Positions 44,138 through 53,018 of a stretch of DNA of 64,000 nt are shown here, piece after piece. Below the pieces are notes generated by a model. The model saw nothing but the letters and a program-made list of their open reading frames with translations. It did no database searches and was not told where the DNA came from. A program made the translations under genes and the position numbers. Within the stretch, counting starts at the first letter, position 1. Each line of letters opens with the position of its first letter. The DNA comes from Nocardioides pantholopis. Lineage in GTDB: Bacteria > Actinomycetota > Actinomycetes > Propionibacteriales > Nocardioidaceae. The DNA lies in the NCBI RefSeq assembly GCF_003710085.1, contig NZ_CP033324.1, forward strand, positions 186,001 to 250,000. The letters run 5' to 3'.

Positions 44138-45244
44138 ATGGAATCGTTCGTCCAGCTACGGAGCGGGAAGACCCCGCGGCAGATCCACCGCGACGTCGGC
44201 GACCTGAAGGACGACGAGCTCGGCCGTTCCGGGTTCACCGGTCGTGCTGCCCACCTCTACCGGCGCAACGACCCGACGAAGTTCCGGATGGAGGGCGACC
44301 TCCGCGGGATCGACACGCAGACGCTCGACCTCAGGCCGAGCGATCTGGAGGCGGACGGCGAGCCGCTGCTGATGTTCCACAACGACGATTGCCGGATCTC
44401 CCTGAGTCGTCGGGGCGAGGCCGCGCCGTTCTACACGCGCAACATCGACGGCGACGAGCTGATCTTCGTGCACGCCGGCACCGGCCACTACGAGACCGAG
44501 TTCGGCCGCCTGCCCTACCGTCCCGGGGACTGGATCTACATCCCCAAGGGCACCACCCATCGCCAGGTCCCCGATGATCGGTCGCACCTGCTGATCATCG
44601 AGGCGACCGAGGAGTTCCGGGTGCCGGACGCCGGCGCGCTCGGCCGGTTCTTCCCCTTCGACTCCTCGCTCATCGGGATTCCCGACGCGGAGGCCTTCCC
44701 GGACGACGAGCGGGAGGAGTACGAGGTTCGCCTGTGCCACCGCGACGGCCGCACCTCGCTCTTCTACCCGTTCAACCCGCTGGACGTGGAGGGCTGGAAG
44801 GGCGACAACTTCGCCTTCACGTTCAACATCGCCGACTACGACGTCCTCACCTCCGACGACGTCCACCTGCCGCCGACCGTGCACCTGTTCATGCAGGCCA
44901 CCGGCGTCTACGTGATGAACTTCCTGCCGCGTCCGGTCGAGGGGAAGCCGGGGGTGGAGCGGATCCCCTGGTACCACCGCAACGCCGACTTCGACGAGAT
45001 CGCCTTCTACCACGGCGGCAGCGTGTTCGGCGTCGAGATGCCTCCCGCCCTGATCTCCCACGCCCCCCAGGGCGTGCACCACGGCATCCCGGAGCGGGCG
45101 CGGGAGCGGGCCCGCCGACGGTTCGAGGTCGACGAGCGCGTGGAGTGGCAGGTGATCGCCGTGGACACCCGTCGCCGGCTCACTCCCACCCCCGCCATGC
45201 TGGGCGCCGAGACTGCCGAGGTGGCAGAAGAGGTGCAGGTGTGA
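44138..45244 (+). CDS. Homogentisate-1,2-dioxygenase-like cupin
   Basis: A 368-residue double-cupin protein of the homogentisate dioxygenase superfamily, shorter than the roughly 430-residue enzymes. The non-haem iron site is recognisable: WYHRNADFDEIAF gives His280, and VHHGIPE gives His315, spaced as in human HGD (His335 and His371). The third ligand, Glu six residues after the first His in HGD, falls on Asp286 with Glu287 next. The N-terminal cupin reads IDGDELIFVHAGTGHYETEFG and GTTHRQV. Probably a ring-cleaving dioxygenase for an oxygenated aromatic. ATG at 44138 follows GTGAGGAG. Confidence 0.82.
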   Translation: MESFVQLRSGKTPRQIHRDVGDLKDDELGRSGFTGRAAHLYRRNDPTKFRMEGDLRGIDTQTLDLRPSDLEADGEPLLMFHNDDCRISLSRRGEAAPFYTRNIDGDELIFVHAGTGHYETEFGRLPYRPGDWIYIPKGTTHRQVPDDRSHLLIIEATEEFRVPDAGALGRFFPFDSSLIGIPDAEAFPDDEREEYEVRLCHRDGRTSLFYPFNPLDVEGWKGDNFAFTFNIADYDVLTSDDVHLPPTVHLFMQATGVYVMNFLPRPVEGKPGVERIPWYHRNADFDEIAFYHGGSVFGVEMPPALISHAPQGVHHGIPERARERARRRFEVDERVEWQVIAVDTRRRLTPTPAMLGAETAEVAEEVQV

Positions 45245-46425
45245 ACCCGCAGCAGAAGTTCGAGTACGAGCGCACGCCGTACCTCATCGTCTTCGACGAC
45301 GATTCGGCGTACCGCGACACCTACGGCGGGGTGACCGAGAGCGTGGTGCTGGAGAGCTACCTGCTCCGGCCCAAGGGCCTGCCGTCGGACACCGTCATCG
45401 TCTTCATGCATCCGATCGGCGGCGGTGCGTATCTGCCCATGAGCAACGCGCTCCCGCGCGCCGGGCACCACGTCATCTACTGCAACAGCCGCTACCGGGG
45501 CGTGGACAACGCGCTGATCATGGAGAAGGTGGTCCAGGACCTCGGTGCCTGCGTCAAGGACGCCCGCGAGCGGCTCGGCTACCGGAACGTGGTCCTCGCC
45601 GGGTGGAGCGGCGGCGGCGCCCTGTCGCTGTACTACCAGCAGCAGGCGCAGCACGCGACGGTCACCCAGACCCCCGCTGGGGACGCACCCGACCTGACCC
45701 GGCTGGACCTGCCGGCGGCCGACGGCATGATGCTGCTCGCCGCGCACGTCAGCCGGCACGAGACGCTCACCGAGTGGATGGACCCGTCGATCATCGACGA
45801 GTCCGACCCGACGAAGCGTGACCCCGAGCTGGACCTCTACAACCCGGCGAACCCGAACCAGGCGCCGTACTCGCCGGAGTTCCTGGAGCGCTACCGGGCG
45901 GCGCAGATCGACCGCAACCGCCGGATCACCGCCTGGGTCAAGGACACGCTCGCCGACCTCAAGGGGCAGGGGGAGCCGTTGATGGAACGGGCGTTCGTCG
46001 TGCACGGCACGATGGCCGACCCGCGCTGGCTGGACCCGACGCTGGACCCCAACGACCGCGTCGCTGGTCGTTGCTACCTGGGCGATCCGCGGATCGTGAA
46101 CATGGGCCCCGTCGGCCTCGCTCGCTTCAGCACCCTGCGCAGCTGGCTGTCGCAGTGGAGCTACGACGACGCCAACGGCGACGGGCCGCGCTGCGCCGCG
46201 GACCTGGAGGTGCCGACCCTCGTCATCGGCAACTCGGCCGACGACGCGTGCACGCCCAGCCATACCCAGCGGCTCTTCGACGCCGTCGGTCACCCCGACA
46301 AGGAGCTGCACACGATCCAGGGCGCCACGCACTACTACTCCGGCGCGACGCAGCTCCCCTATCTCCGCGAGGCCGTCGGCACCATCACGACGTGGCTCGG
46401 GGAGCGGTCGTGGACAGCGCTGTGA
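45241..46425 (+). CDS. Alpha/beta hydrolase (island)
   Basis: A 394-residue hydrolase. The nucleophile elbow is VLAGWSGGGALSL, the acid lies in VIGNSADDACTPSH and the catalytic His in IQGATHYYSGA. HPIGGGAYLPM gives the oxyanion region. It overlaps the cupin gene by GTGA, so ring cleavage followed by C-C or ester hydrolysis is the natural reading. An insert (HETLTEWMDPSIIDESDPTK) between core strands may form the lid. Confidence 0.85.
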   Translation: MNPQQKFEYERTPYLIVFDDDSAYRDTYGGVTESVVLESYLLRPKGLPSDTVIVFMHPIGGGAYLPMSNALPRAGHHVIYCNSRYRGVDNALIMEKVVQDLGACVKDARERLGYRNVVLAGWSGGGALSLYYQQQAQHATVTQTPAGDAPDLTRLDLPAADGMMLLAAHVSRHETLTEWMDPSIIDESDPTKRDPELDLYNPANPNQAPYSPEFLERYRAAQIDRNRRITAWVKDTLADLKGQGEPLMERAFVVHGTMADPRWLDPTLDPNDRVAGRCYLGDPRIVNMGPVGLARFSTLRSWLSQWSYDDANGDGPRCAADLEVPTLVIGNSADDACTPSHTQRLFDAVGHPDKELHTIQGATHYYSGATQLPYLREAVGTITTWLGERSWTAL

Positions 46426-47978
46426 GCTCCGTCGCCACGCCGGTGTCGGACGGCCGCCGGCCGGCCTGGCCTTCGACCACCGTCGAGCAGGCGGTCCGGC
46501 GACACGCCGCCGAGCGTCCGGACGAGGTGGCCGTCGTCGGCACGGCGGCGACGCTGACCTGGGCGCAGCTGGACGCGGCCGCCGACCGTGCGGCGGCAGT
46601 GATCGCCGCGACCGGCGGCGCCGGGTCGCGCGTCGCGTGGCTCGGGCAGAACGACCTGGGCTACGTGCTGGCTCTTCTCGGTGCCTGGCGACAACGCTCC
46701 GCGCTGGTCGGGCTGAACTGGCGGCTGCCCGACGAGGCGCTGGCGGCCTCGTGCGCCGAGGTCCGGGTCACCCATGTCTTCACCAGCGAGGCGTTCGCCG
46801 ACCGCGCCCGGGCGGCCGTCGGGGACGGGGTGCACGTCGAGGTCGTCGACCAGGCGACTGCCGAGCCCTGGCCCGATCGGGAGCGTGTCGAGTCGCTCGA
46901 GCCGGTGGCCACCGACCTGGCGATGGTGTTCTTCACCTCGGGATCGACGGGGGTCCCCAAGGCGGTGCCGCTTGACCGGCTCGCCGTCGAAGTAGGTGCC
47001 GCGACGCCGGTGGTCCACGGCTTCGACCCGGACTCGCGGCTGCTCATCGTGCCGCCGGTATTCCACCTCGCCGGGGCCTACTGGGCGCAGTACGGGCTGC
47101 TCTACGGCGCCCGCCAGATCTACGTCGCCGACCCCAGCCCGCCGGGGATCGTCGGCGCGATGGCGGACCACGGGATCACCCACGCGGTCTTCGTGCCGAC
47201 GCTGATCCGTGCCCTGATCGACCAGCTCCGCGCCTCGCCGGTGAGCCTGCCCTCGTTCCGGCACCTGGCCTACGGCGCCTCACCCATCACGCTGCCCATG
47301 CTCCGCGAGGCGATCGACGTCTTCGGCTGCGAGATGTGCCAGGTCCTCGGGATGACCGAGGCAGGCGGCGTGGTGACCTACCTCCCCCCAGAGGACCACC
47401 GCACCGACGGCAGCCACGCCGAGCGGCTGACCTCGGCCGGCCGGTGCACGACCGGCGTCGAGGTGCAGGTCCGTGACATGGTGACCGGCCAGCCGGTGCC
47501 CGCCGGAAAATCGGGTGAGCTCTGGTTCCGGACTCCGTTCATGGCGGAGGGCTATCTCGACCGGCCCGAGGAGTCGGCCGCGGTCTTCGTCGGCGGCTGG
47601 CTGAACACTCGCGATGTCGGACGCCTCGACCAGGACGGCTACGTCTACGTCGAGGGCCGCTCCGACGACATGATCATCACCGGCGGCGAGAACGTGCACC
47701 CCCTCGAGGTGGAGTCGGTGATCTCGGAGCTGTCCGACGTCGCTGAGGTTGCGGTCTTCGGCGCGCCCGACGATCGGTGGGGGCGGCGCGTCTGTGCCGC
47801 CGTCGTACGCCGTTCGCCGGCGCTGACCGAGGACGTCCTCGTCGCCCACTGCCGTTCCCGGCTCGCCGGCTACAAGGTGCCGCGTGCCATCGCTTTCCTC
47901 GACGAGCTGCCGAAGACCGCGACCGGCAAGATCACCCGCTCCGGTCTGACGAGCATCGTCCCCCAACAGGAGTCGTGA
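46410..47978 (+). CDS. AMP-forming acyl-CoA ligase
   Basis: A 522-residue ANL-superfamily enzyme that activates a carboxylic acid to its CoA thioester. The P-loop is MVFFTSGSTGVPKAVPL; A5 motif GMTEAGG; A8 YVEGRSDDMIITGGENVHP; the C-terminal lysine is in LPKTATGKITRSGL. The GTG at 46410 is preferred because GGGGAG lies five bases before it and it overlaps the hydrolase gene end; the GTG at 46422 makes a shorter GTGA overlap and cannot be excluded. Likely substrate is a product of the preceding hydrolase step, by position. Confidence 0.88.
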   Translation: MDSAVSSVATPVSDGRRPAWPSTTVEQAVRRHAAERPDEVAVVGTAATLTWAQLDAAADRAAAVIAATGGAGSRVAWLGQNDLGYVLALLGAWRQRSALVGLNWRLPDEALAASCAEVRVTHVFTSEAFADRARAAVGDGVHVEVVDQATAEPWPDRERVESLEPVATDLAMVFFTSGSTGVPKAVPLDRLAVEVGAATPVVHGFDPDSRLLIVPPVFHLAGAYWAQYGLLYGARQIYVADPSPPGIVGAMADHGITHAVFVPTLIRALIDQLRASPVSLPSFRHLAYGASPITLPMLREAIDVFGCEMCQVLGMTEAGGVVTYLPPEDHRTDGSHAERLTSAGRCTTGVEVQVRDMVTGQPVPAGKSGELWFRTPFMAEGYLDRPEESAAVFVGGWLNTRDVGRLDQDGYVYVEGRSDDMIITGGENVHPLEVESVISELSDVAEVAVFGAPDDRWGRRVCAAVVRRSPALTEDVLVAHCRSRLAGYKVPRAIAFLDELPKTATGKITRSGLTSIVPQQES

Positions 47979-49105
47979 TGACCCAAGACCTGAGCCCGGA
48001 CGAGGTCCGGGTGTCCCTGCGTGCCTTCTTCGCCGACCGTCCCGGTGTCGCGGAGGCGCGCCGGATCCGCGACGCGGCCGAGGACGACGCGCTGACCCGC
48101 GACGGCTTCGACCGGGACCGTTGGGCGAGGGCGGCCGAGCAGCTCGGGCTGGCCGCGATGGGCGTCCCGGAGCACTGGGGCGGCCTCGGGCTGGATGTCG
48201 CCCATCTGGTCGCCGCCGTCGAGGAGTGCGGAACGAGCCTCTACCCGGGCCCGGCCAGGGCAGCCCTCCTCGCCGGGTGGTCCCTGGCGGGCGTGCCCGC
48301 CGGAGCACCGGTTCCCGAGGAGGTCACCCGTGCCGTGGACGGCCTTCTCGCCGGCGACGTCGTGCCCGGCTGGTCCACGGCCGCCGACCCCGAGCGCGCC
48401 CCCCGGCTGGTCGACGGCCGGCTGACGGGGACCGCCGTCCGCGTCACGCACGGTCACGCCGCGGGCCTGGTTCTCTGCCTGGCGCGCACCGACCAAGGGC
48501 CGGTCGTCGCACTCGCAGCGGTCTCGCGGGACGCCGCTCGCATCGGGGTCGACACGATCGACCTCACCACCCCAAGGGCCGACGTCGTGCTGCGCGGCGC
48601 CCCCGCCGTGGCGGTGACGGCTCCCCACGAGGACGACGTGGAGCGCCACCTGACCGTGGCCCGGCTGCTGTTGGCGGCCGAGCAGGTCGGCGGGGCGGAG
48701 GGCTGTCTCGCCGCGATGGTCTCCTACGCTGCCGTTCGCGAGCAGTTCGGCACCCTGATCGGCACCTACCAGGCGATCCAGCACCGCTGCTCCGACATCG
48801 TCATCCACACCTCCGCTGCCCGCGGGCTGGTCACGGCGGGTGCCGCCGCCGTCGACGGCGGTGAGGACGCCGCGGCGCTCCGGCTCGGCCTGCTGGCCCG
48901 GGCGGAGGCAGGCGACTGCTTCCTGGCCGCGAGCAGCGGACTGATCCAGGTCTCCGGCGGGCTCGGATTCACCTGGGAGCACGACGCCCACCTCTTCTTC
49001 CGCAGGGCCCGGGCGACCGCCTCCGTCGGCGGCACCCCCGAGCACCACCGGCACCGCGCAGTCGAGGCGGGATGCCTGGACCTGCTCGGCACCCCGACCT
49101 CCTGA
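47978..49105 (+). CDS. Acyl-CoA dehydrogenase (island, second; subunit-like)
   Basis: A 375-residue acyl-CoA dehydrogenase resembling the FadE subunits that pair as heterotetramers in steroid degradation. Shared fold marks: GVPEHWGGLGLDVAHLVAAVEECG, AAVREQFGTLIGTYQAIQHR, and a late SVGGTPEHHRHRA. The helix that carries the catalytic Glu in other members reads HLTVARLLLA with no Glu, so this chain may be the non-catalytic partner of another dehydrogenase of the island. It shares one base (TGATG) with the ligase gene. Confidence 0.82.
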   Translation: MTQDLSPDEVRVSLRAFFADRPGVAEARRIRDAAEDDALTRDGFDRDRWARAAEQLGLAAMGVPEHWGGLGLDVAHLVAAVEECGTSLYPGPARAALLAGWSLAGVPAGAPVPEEVTRAVDGLLAGDVVPGWSTAADPERAPRLVDGRLTGTAVRVTHGHAAGLVLCLARTDQGPVVALAAVSRDAARIGVDTIDLTTPRADVVLRGAPAVAVTAPHEDDVERHLTVARLLLAAEQVGGAEGCLAAMVSYAAVREQFGTLIGTYQAIQHRCSDIVIHTSAARGLVTAGAAAVDGGEDAAALRLGLLARAEAGDCFLAASSGLIQVSGGLGFTWEHDAHLFFRRARATASVGGTPEHHRHRAVEAGCLDLLGTPTS

Positions 49106-49127
49106 CCACTCCACCGAGAGGACCATC

Positions 49128-50336
49128 GTGTCTGCACCTGTCATCGTCCACGCCGTCCGCACCCCCGCCGGCAAGCGGGGCGGATCCCTGTCCGGCTGGC
49201 ACCCCGTCGAGCTCGCCGCAGAGACCATCGCGGCCCTCGTGGCCCAGTCCGGCATCGACCTCGAGCGCATCGACGACGTGATCATGGGCTGCGTCTCGCA
49301 GGTCGGCCCGCAGAGCACCAACATCGCCCGCAACGCAGCCCTCGCCGCCGGCCTCCCCGAGACCGTCCCGGGCACGACGGTCGACCGGCAGTGCGGCTCC
49401 TCGCAGCAGGCGATCCACTTCGCCGCCCAGGCTGTCGCGTCCGGGGCGATGGACGTCGTCATTGCCGCCGGCATCGAGTGCATGAGCACCGTTCCCATGT
49501 TCTCCAACGCGCCGGGAGGCGACATCCGGGCCGTGTACGGCGACCGCCTGCAGGCCCGCTACGCGGAGCGGGAGACCTACGGCGTGCCCGGGCTGGTCCC
49601 GCAGGGGCTTTCCGCCGAGCTCATCGTCGACCGGTGGGGCCTCACCCGCGAGGAGCTCGACGCCTACGCCCTGCAGAGCCACCAGCGAGCGGCGACCGCC
49701 CGCGACCAGGGACGGTTCGACCGCGAGATCGTCCCGGTCCGGCGCAAGGTCCGGGACCGTGAGACCGGCGAGGTCACCGAGCACGACGAGCTGCTGTCGG
49801 CCGACGAGTGCATCCGCGCAACCTCGGCCGAGGCGCTCGCCGGGCTCAAGCCGTCGTTCCTCCCCGAAGGCCGCGTGACGGCCGGCAACGCCTCACAGAT
49901 CGTCGACGGTGCCGCCGCGGTCCTGATCATGCGCGAGGACGTCGCGGAGAGGCTCGGCCTGGCACCGCGCGCCGCCATCCGGCACATGACAGTGCTCGGC
50001 GACGATCCCGTCGCCATGCTCACCGCGCCCATCCCCGCCACCCAGCGGGCGCTCGAGCGCACCGGAATGACCGCCGACCAGATCGACCTCTACGAGGTCA
50101 ACGAGGCCTTCGCGCCGGTCGTCCTCGCCTGGCAGCGCGAGATCAAGGCCGACATGGCCCAGGTCAACGTCAACGGCGGCGGAATCTCGCTGGGGCACCC
50201 GCTGGGCGCCTCCGGCGCCAAGCTCATGGTGACGCTGCTGCACGAGCTGGAGCGCACCGGTGGCCGCTACGGGCTGCAGACCATGTGCGAGGGCGGCGGC
50301 ATGGCGAACGCGACAGTCATCGAGAGGCTCACGTGA
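49128..50336 (+). CDS. Thiolase (acetyl-CoA acyltransferase)
   Basis: A 402-residue thiolase that would split a 3-oxoacyl-CoA with CoA. All active-site elements are present: DRQCGSSQQA (Cys89), GHPLGASG (His357) and CEGGGMAN (Cys387). GTG at 49128 follows GAGAGGACC. It overlaps the next SDR gene by GTGA. It fits the end of a beta-oxidation-type round in the island. Confidence 0.93.
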   Translation: MSAPVIVHAVRTPAGKRGGSLSGWHPVELAAETIAALVAQSGIDLERIDDVIMGCVSQVGPQSTNIARNAALAAGLPETVPGTTVDRQCGSSQQAIHFAAQAVASGAMDVVIAAGIECMSTVPMFSNAPGGDIRAVYGDRLQARYAERETYGVPGLVPQGLSAELIVDRWGLTREELDAYALQSHQRAATARDQGRFDREIVPVRRKVRDRETGEVTEHDELLSADECIRATSAEALAGLKPSFLPEGRVTAGNASQIVDGAAAVLIMREDVAERLGLAPRAAIRHMTVLGDDPVAMLTAPIPATQRALERTGMTADQIDLYEVNEAFAPVVLAWQREIKADMAQVNVNGGGISLGHPLGASGAKLMVTLLHELERTGGRYGLQTMCEGGGMANATVIERLT

Positions 50337-51079
50337 GCCTGACCGCCGACCTGGACGGCGTCGTCGCCGTCGTCACCGGGGCGTCGAGCGGCATCGGCCG
50401 GCACATGTGCTCGGTCCTGACCCGCAACGGCGCCCGGGTGGTCGCGGCGGCGCGGCGGGCAGACCGGCTCGCGGAGCTCGCCGAAGCCGACGACCGGATC
50501 ACGGCGCAGGTGTGCGACGTGACCGACGCCGACGACTGCACCCGGCTGATCGAGGCTGCCCAGGACCTGGGCGGACCCCACGTCGTGGTGAACGCGGCGG
50601 GCTTCGGTGACGCCCGGCCTGCGCTCGAGACGTCGGTCGAGGACTTCCGTCGCACCCTCGACGTCGACCTCACCGCCACCTTCCAGGTCTCCACGCTCGC
50701 CGCCCGTGCGATGCCCGACGGCGGCTCGATCATCAACATCGCCTCGATCCTCGGTCTGGTCGGCTCCTGGCCGGTCACCCAGGCGGCGTACTGCGCCGCG
50801 AAGGGCGGTGTGGTCAACCTGACCCGCCAGCTCGGCGCCGAGTGGGCCGGGATCGGCATCCGGGTCAACGCCATCGCGCCCGGGTGGTTCCCGAGCGAGC
50901 AGACCGACCAGATGTTCGACGACGAGCGCTCCATGACCTGGATCAAGCGCAACACCCCGGCCGGCCGGCCGGGGCGGCTCGATGAGCTCGACGGGCTGTT
51001 GCTGCTGCTGGCCTCGCCGGCGAGCAGCTACCTGACCGGACAGGTCATCGCCGTCGACGGCGGCTGGACCGCACGCTGA
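50333..51079 (+). CDS. SDR oxidoreductase (island)
   Basis: A 248-residue classical SDR. Cofactor motif TGASSGIGRHM, NAAGFGD, active-site Ser in IINIASILGLVG, Tyr and Lys in QAAYCAAKGG and a typical C-terminal YLTGQVIAVDGGW. GTG start overlaps the thiolase stop by GTGA. Probably a 3-hydroxyacyl-CoA or alcohol dehydrogenase of the pathway. Confidence 0.9.
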   Translation: MSLTADLDGVVAVVTGASSGIGRHMCSVLTRNGARVVAAARRADRLAELAEADDRITAQVCDVTDADDCTRLIEAAQDLGGPHVVVNAAGFGDARPALETSVEDFRRTLDVDLTATFQVSTLAARAMPDGGSIINIASILGLVGSWPVTQAAYCAAKGGVVNLTRQLGAEWAGIGIRVNAIAPGWFPSEQTDQMFDDERSMTWIKRNTPAGRPGRLDELDGLLLLLASPASSYLTGQVIAVDGGWTAR

Positions 51080-51090
51080 GTGGAGGACGG

Positions 51091-52263
51091 ATGAGACGCG
51101 CACTGTACGAGGAGACCCACGACGACTTCCGTCGGAGCTTTCGCAGCTTCGTGGAGGCCGAGATCGTGCCGCACCACGAGAAGTGGGAGGAGGCCGGCCG
51201 GGTCGACCGCGAGATGTTCTCCGCGGCCGGTGACGCCGGATTCCTCGGGATGGCGGTCCCCGAGGAGTACGGCGGCCTCGGGCAGGCCGACTTCCGCTTC
51301 AACGCGATCATCGGGGAGGAGCTCCAGCGCGTCGGTGCGATCGGCTCCGGCATGTGCATCACCCTGCACAACGACGTGGTGCTGCCCTACCTGATGCACG
51401 CGACGACGGAGGAGCAGCGACGGCGCTGGCTGCCGCGCATGGTCACCGGCGAGATCATGGGCGCCATCTCCATGACCGAGCCCGACACCGGCTCCGACCT
51501 CGGGGCGCTGCGCACGAGCGCCCGCCGCGACGGCGACAGCTGGGTGCTCAACGGCGCCAAGACCTTTGTGACCAACGGCCTCAACGCCGACCTGTACATC
51601 GTCGCCGTCCGCACGAACCCCCAGCCGCGGCACAAGGGCATCAGCCTCGTGGCCGTGGAGGACAGCACGCCCGGGTTCCGCCGCGGCCGGCACCTCGACA
51701 AGATCGGACTACGCAGCCAGGACACGGCCGAGCTGTTCTTCGACGACGCCCGGGTCCCGGCCGACAACCTGATCGGCGATGACGGTCAGGGGTTCCGCAT
51801 CCTGATGGAGAACCTCGCCCAGGAGCGCCTCGGCCTGTGCGTCTCCGCGATCTCCGCGGCGCGCACCGCCCTGGGCTGGACAGTGGACTACTGCGCCCAG
51901 CGCCGGGCGTTCGGCACGCGAGTGCTCGACATGCAGAACACCCGCTTCCGGCTGGCCGAGCTCGCCGCCCGGCTCGACGCGACCCAGTGCTTCGTCGACC
52001 ACCTGGTCGAGCTGCACAACCGCGGCGAGCTGACGGGCGAGGACGCTGCCAAGGGCAAGCTGCTCACGACCGAGCTGCAGCAGGCGGTGGTCCAGCAGGG
52101 GTTGCAGCTGCACGGGGGCTACGGGTTCATGCGCGAGTACCCGATCGCGCGCGCCTACCTCGACGCCCCGATCCAGACCATCTTCGGCGGCACCAACGAG
52201 GTCATGCGCGAGATCATCGGCCGCACGCTCGAGGGCACCTACGGATCGGGAGGAGTGGCATGA
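51091..52263 (+). CDS. Acyl-CoA dehydrogenase (island, third)
   Basis: A 390-residue acyl-CoA dehydrogenase. It has ISMTEPDTGSDLGALRTSA, WVLNGAKTFVTNGLNAD, CAQRRAFGTRVLDMQNTRF and GGYGFMREYPIARAYLDA. The C-terminal position reads FGGTNEVMREI (Gly, not Glu), and AQERLGLCVSA holds Glu in the helix used by long-chain and isovaleryl-CoA types. ATG at 51091 follows GGAGG. It overlaps the enoyl-CoA hydratase gene by ATGA. Confidence 0.9.
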   Translation: MRRALYEETHDDFRRSFRSFVEAEIVPHHEKWEEAGRVDREMFSAAGDAGFLGMAVPEEYGGLGQADFRFNAIIGEELQRVGAIGSGMCITLHNDVVLPYLMHATTEEQRRRWLPRMVTGEIMGAISMTEPDTGSDLGALRTSARRDGDSWVLNGAKTFVTNGLNADLYIVAVRTNPQPRHKGISLVAVEDSTPGFRRGRHLDKIGLRSQDTAELFFDDARVPADNLIGDDGQGFRILMENLAQERLGLCVSAISAARTALGWTVDYCAQRRAFGTRVLDMQNTRFRLAELAARLDATQCFVDHLVELHNRGELTGEDAAKGKLLTTELQQAVVQQGLQLHGGYGFMREYPIARAYLDAPIQTIFGGTNEVMREIIGRTLEGTYGSGGVA

Positions 52264-53018
52264 CCGTCCGGCTGGAGCGGTACGACGGCGTCGCGCGGGT
52301 GACGATCGACCGCCCGGAGAAGCGCAACGCCATGACGGACGCGATGTGGTCGCAGCTCGAGGAGCACCTCGCCGCGCTCGACCCGGGTGGTGCCGATCGC
52401 GTCCTCGTGGTCACCGGCGCCGGCGGTGCGTTCTGCGGGGGTTCCGACGTCGGTGGCCTGCTCGACGACCTCGCCTCGCTGCCCGGCCGGATCGCCGTCT
52501 CCAATCGGTGCGTCCTGGCCATGCGTGAGCTGCCCATTCCGACCGTTGCGAAGGTCGACGGCGTCGCCGCCGGCTCCGGGGCCAACCTCGCCATCGCCTG
52601 CGACCTGGTCTACGCCAGTGACCGCGCCCGGTTCGCGCAGCTGTTCGTCCACCGCGGACTCTCGCTCGACAGCGGCGCCAGCTGGCTGCTGCCGCGGCTG
52701 GTCGGCGAGCGGAGGGCGCGCGAGCTGTGCCTCCTCGGCGACCCGCTCCCGGCCGCCGCCGCGCACGACATGGGCATGGTCACCGAGGTCCAGCCCGCGG
52801 ACGCCCTCGACGCCCGGGTCGACGAGGTCGTGGCCCGTCTGGCGTCGTACTCCCCGCCGGCGCTGGCGGGGACCAAGCAGCTGCTCAACGACACCTGGAC
52901 CCGCGGGCTCGCCGACGCGCTGCAGGCAGAGACCGACAACCAGGTCGCGGTGATCACGACCGACGCCGCCAGGGAGCGGATCAGCAGCTTCGGACGCACG
53001 AGGGGCGCTGCCCGATGA
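52260..53018 (+). CDS. Enoyl-CoA hydratase/isomerase (crotonase family)
   Basis: A 252-residue crotonase-fold protein: VTIDRPEKRNAMTDAMW, oxyanion loops GAGGAFCGGSDV and VDGVAAGSGANLAIACDL. The two usual glutamates of hydratases are not both seen: the first position falls near FVHRGLSLDSGASWLLP (Ser/Asp), which is more like the isomerase or hydrolase members. The reaction is therefore open. ATGA overlap with the dehydrogenase, and its own stop overlaps the lyase start. Confidence 0.87.
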   Translation: MTVRLERYDGVARVTIDRPEKRNAMTDAMWSQLEEHLAALDPGGADRVLVVTGAGGAFCGGSDVGGLLDDLASLPGRIAVSNRCVLAMRELPIPTVAKVDGVAAGSGANLAIACDLVYASDRARFAQLFVHRGLSLDSGASWLLPRLVGERRARELCLLGDPLPAAAAHDMGMVTEVQPADALDARVDEVVARLASYSPPALAGTKQLLNDTWTRGLADALQAETDNQVAVITTDAARERISSFGRTRGAAR

